Assembly (NCBI RefSeq): GCF_016859285.1
Contig: NC_053414.1
Coordinates: 7,908,017-7,972,016, forward strand
Origin: Xiphias gladius
Taxonomy: Eukaryota > Chordata > Actinopteri > Istiophoriformes > Xiphiidae
Direction of reading: 5' to 3'
DNA: 64,000 bases
A model generated the notes under the pieces. The model was not told the DNA's origin and did not search any database. It saw nothing but the letters and a program-made list of their open reading frames with translations. Below, piece by piece: positions 62,901-64,000 of the stretch (position 1 is its first letter; each line of letters opens with the position of its first letter). Both the position numbers and the translations under genes were made by a program.

Positions 62901-63541
62901 CATGAAATGGCTACTGATGTCTGGTTACCCCAAACTCACATATATAAGGTGGACTGGAGACTATATTTGATTGAATTCCATTTGATCTATTCATATGTTT
63001 GTTTATTGTTGATTTGTGCTTAAGAACTCTGGCTTTCACTTTGGTTTTTGTTTGTTTATTTTCTCCTTGTTGGCTTGGGTGTGTGTACATGTGGTTTGAC
63101 TTTTTAAGATGTGCTGACTGGCTGTTGGGCTGGAGTCGGTGGTGGGGCCGTCGCGCATTGTATGTGTGGTTTTCTTTTTAAAGTCAATCAGGACATGCAC
63201 ATTTATTTACAGACCTTGATCTTGGAGAAGAATTGTCTGAAGCAGCCTCTTGGGTCCACCTTCAGTGTCCGAGCCAAATCCAGGACGAACTGCATGACGA
63301 TGGCCTGGTGGGCTACCTGCTCCATCAGTGCGTGTTTCTACAAGTACACGGAGAGATTCACAAGGCTCTGCCTGGCTGAAGTAGTTGCTCTTATCCAAAG
63401 CACGCACTCTTCCCACGGCACTCACCTCGTCTATCTCAAGGTCAACACAGATGACAGCAAGGCAGTTAGCCGTCTCTTCACACACCAAATGTGGGTTGTC
63501 TGACAGATACTTCCGACTGTCGTCCCAACGCCGCAACATAC
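59917..63541 (-). CDS. cdc37: Hsp90 co-chaperone Cdc37, C-terminal part (5' exons beyond the window)
   Basis: Cdc37 delivers protein kinases to Hsp90 in the cytosol. Five minus-strand exons are present: 63541-63426, 63337-63215, 62140-61958, 60196-60125 and 60027-59917 (stop TAA). They encode about 200 residues matching the C-terminal half of human CDC37 (378 aa). The sequence runs from MLRRWDDSRKYLSDNPHLVC through VMQFVLDLA and GCFRQFFSKIK to GRLGPGGLDPVEVYESLPK and YHLKRCIDSGLWVPDS. Phases are continuous and junctions GT-AG. The Hsp90-binding and client-contact middle domain is therefore mostly here. The N-terminal kinase-recognition part with the conserved CK2 serine lies off the right edge. 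The protein ends in a run of Asp/Glu, unlike the human end. cdc37 lies upstream of pde4a on the same strand, as in human 19p13.2. Confidence 0.95.
60690..61250 (+). mobile_element. possible 3' fragment of an L1-like LINE
   Basis: An open frame ending at 61075 finishes with DWTTVVNEINYMETLTFTL. It resembles the W...EI..ME.LT pattern near the end of L1-type ORF2 proteins. It is followed by an AT-rich tail with AATAAA motifs (about 61229-61260). It lies in a cdc37 intron, antisense to the gene. The match is short and from memory. Confidence 0.35.
62633..62684. repeat. perfect 19-bp hairpin in a cdc37 intron
   Basis: aggtatctttgatcctgtt (62633-62651) is followed after 14 nt by its exact reverse complement, aacaggatcaaagatacct (62666-62684). 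The flanks do not extend the pairing. Confidence 0.9.
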
Positions 63542-64000
63542 CTGATGCACACACAGACAAATCCAGCAAAACGCTGCCTTCGCCTGGAACTCCAGAGGGT
63601 TTTTCGAAACGAGAAGTCAAGTCTGTACGGTGTTGAAATGGCTTAAGTCATGAGAACACTGGTGCCTGGTGACCGACAATAAAACAACTGATGTCAACTT
63701 GTTCCCTTTTCAAAAATGGCTATTTTGTCTTTTGACAAGAAAGGAGTAAAAAAAACCCCAAAAAAACAAGAAGTAGGTTGCAAAAAAAAAATGTTCAAGG
63801 CTCAACATTTTTGAAAGGGGAACTTAACCCTGACAGTGTCATCTGGGTTATCTCGGCTTGTGTGTGGAAAATAGACATTTTTACACGAGGCTGAGGTAAG
63901 AACTTACCAGGGAGGGGAAAGTCAAAACATTCCATCCCGTTTCAGGGCAAGATCTGTTTGCTTCCGCTGCTGAATTGACACAACTGACCTTCGACACACA

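Noticed and set aside
1..64000. CRISPR arrays, operons, bacterial promoters or riboswitches
   Set aside because: The window is a vertebrate genome. Tandem units seen are microsatellites or the coding 57-bp repeat, without spacer structure.

Overview
This is a eukaryotic, almost certainly teleost fish, nuclear window. Genes have many small exons with GT-AG introns. Long CA/TG, TA and poly-A tracts are frequent, and repeat families typical of fish genomes lie between and inside the genes. The four recognised genes were assembled exon by exon. Exon phases were checked for continuity and residues compared with remembered vertebrate family sequences. No alignment could be run.

Layout: (1) 1-11.9 kb has no recognised conserved gene. 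It holds repeats, a cluster of nuclear-receptor-like half sites near 9.1 kb, and a candidate small secreted-protein gene on the minus strand (exons at 3484-3433, 1694-1676 and 1515-1479). (2) 12071-18511, plus strand: ears2, mitochondrial glutamyl-tRNA synthetase, 10 exons, about 544 aa. Its last intron carries an 0.8 kb giant inverted-repeat element flanked by TTAA. (3) 18.7-22.4 kb: repeats, including a decayed Tc1-type transposase and a tRNA-derived SINE. (4) 22465-35161, plus strand: gga2, a Golgi-localised ARF-binding clathrin adaptor, 16 exons, about 614-618 aa. (5) 38476-53975, minus strand: pde4a, long-form cAMP phosphodiesterase 4A, 16 coding exons, about 1005 aa. It has a B1/D7-like N-terminus, complete UCR1, UCR2 and catalytic domain, and an unusual acidic tail of about 325 residues with four 19-residue repeats. 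(6) 54-59.9 kb: probable 5' UTR, repeats and simple sequence. (7) 59917-63541, minus strand: the C-terminal half of cdc37, an Hsp90 kinase co-chaperone. Its 5' exons lie beyond the right edge.

The genes do not form a pathway. ears2-gga2 matches the order and orientation on human 16p12, and pde4a-cdc37 matches human 19p13.2. This window therefore joins two conserved blocks, with gga2 and pde4a convergent at the junction.

The most notable observations are the pde4a acidic repeat tail, the PQSP site (human PDE4A has RQSP there), the B1/D7-like N-terminal exons, the TTAA-flanked inverted-repeat elements, and the unexplained secreted-peptide exons. I found no clear sign of an entirely new multi-gene system.
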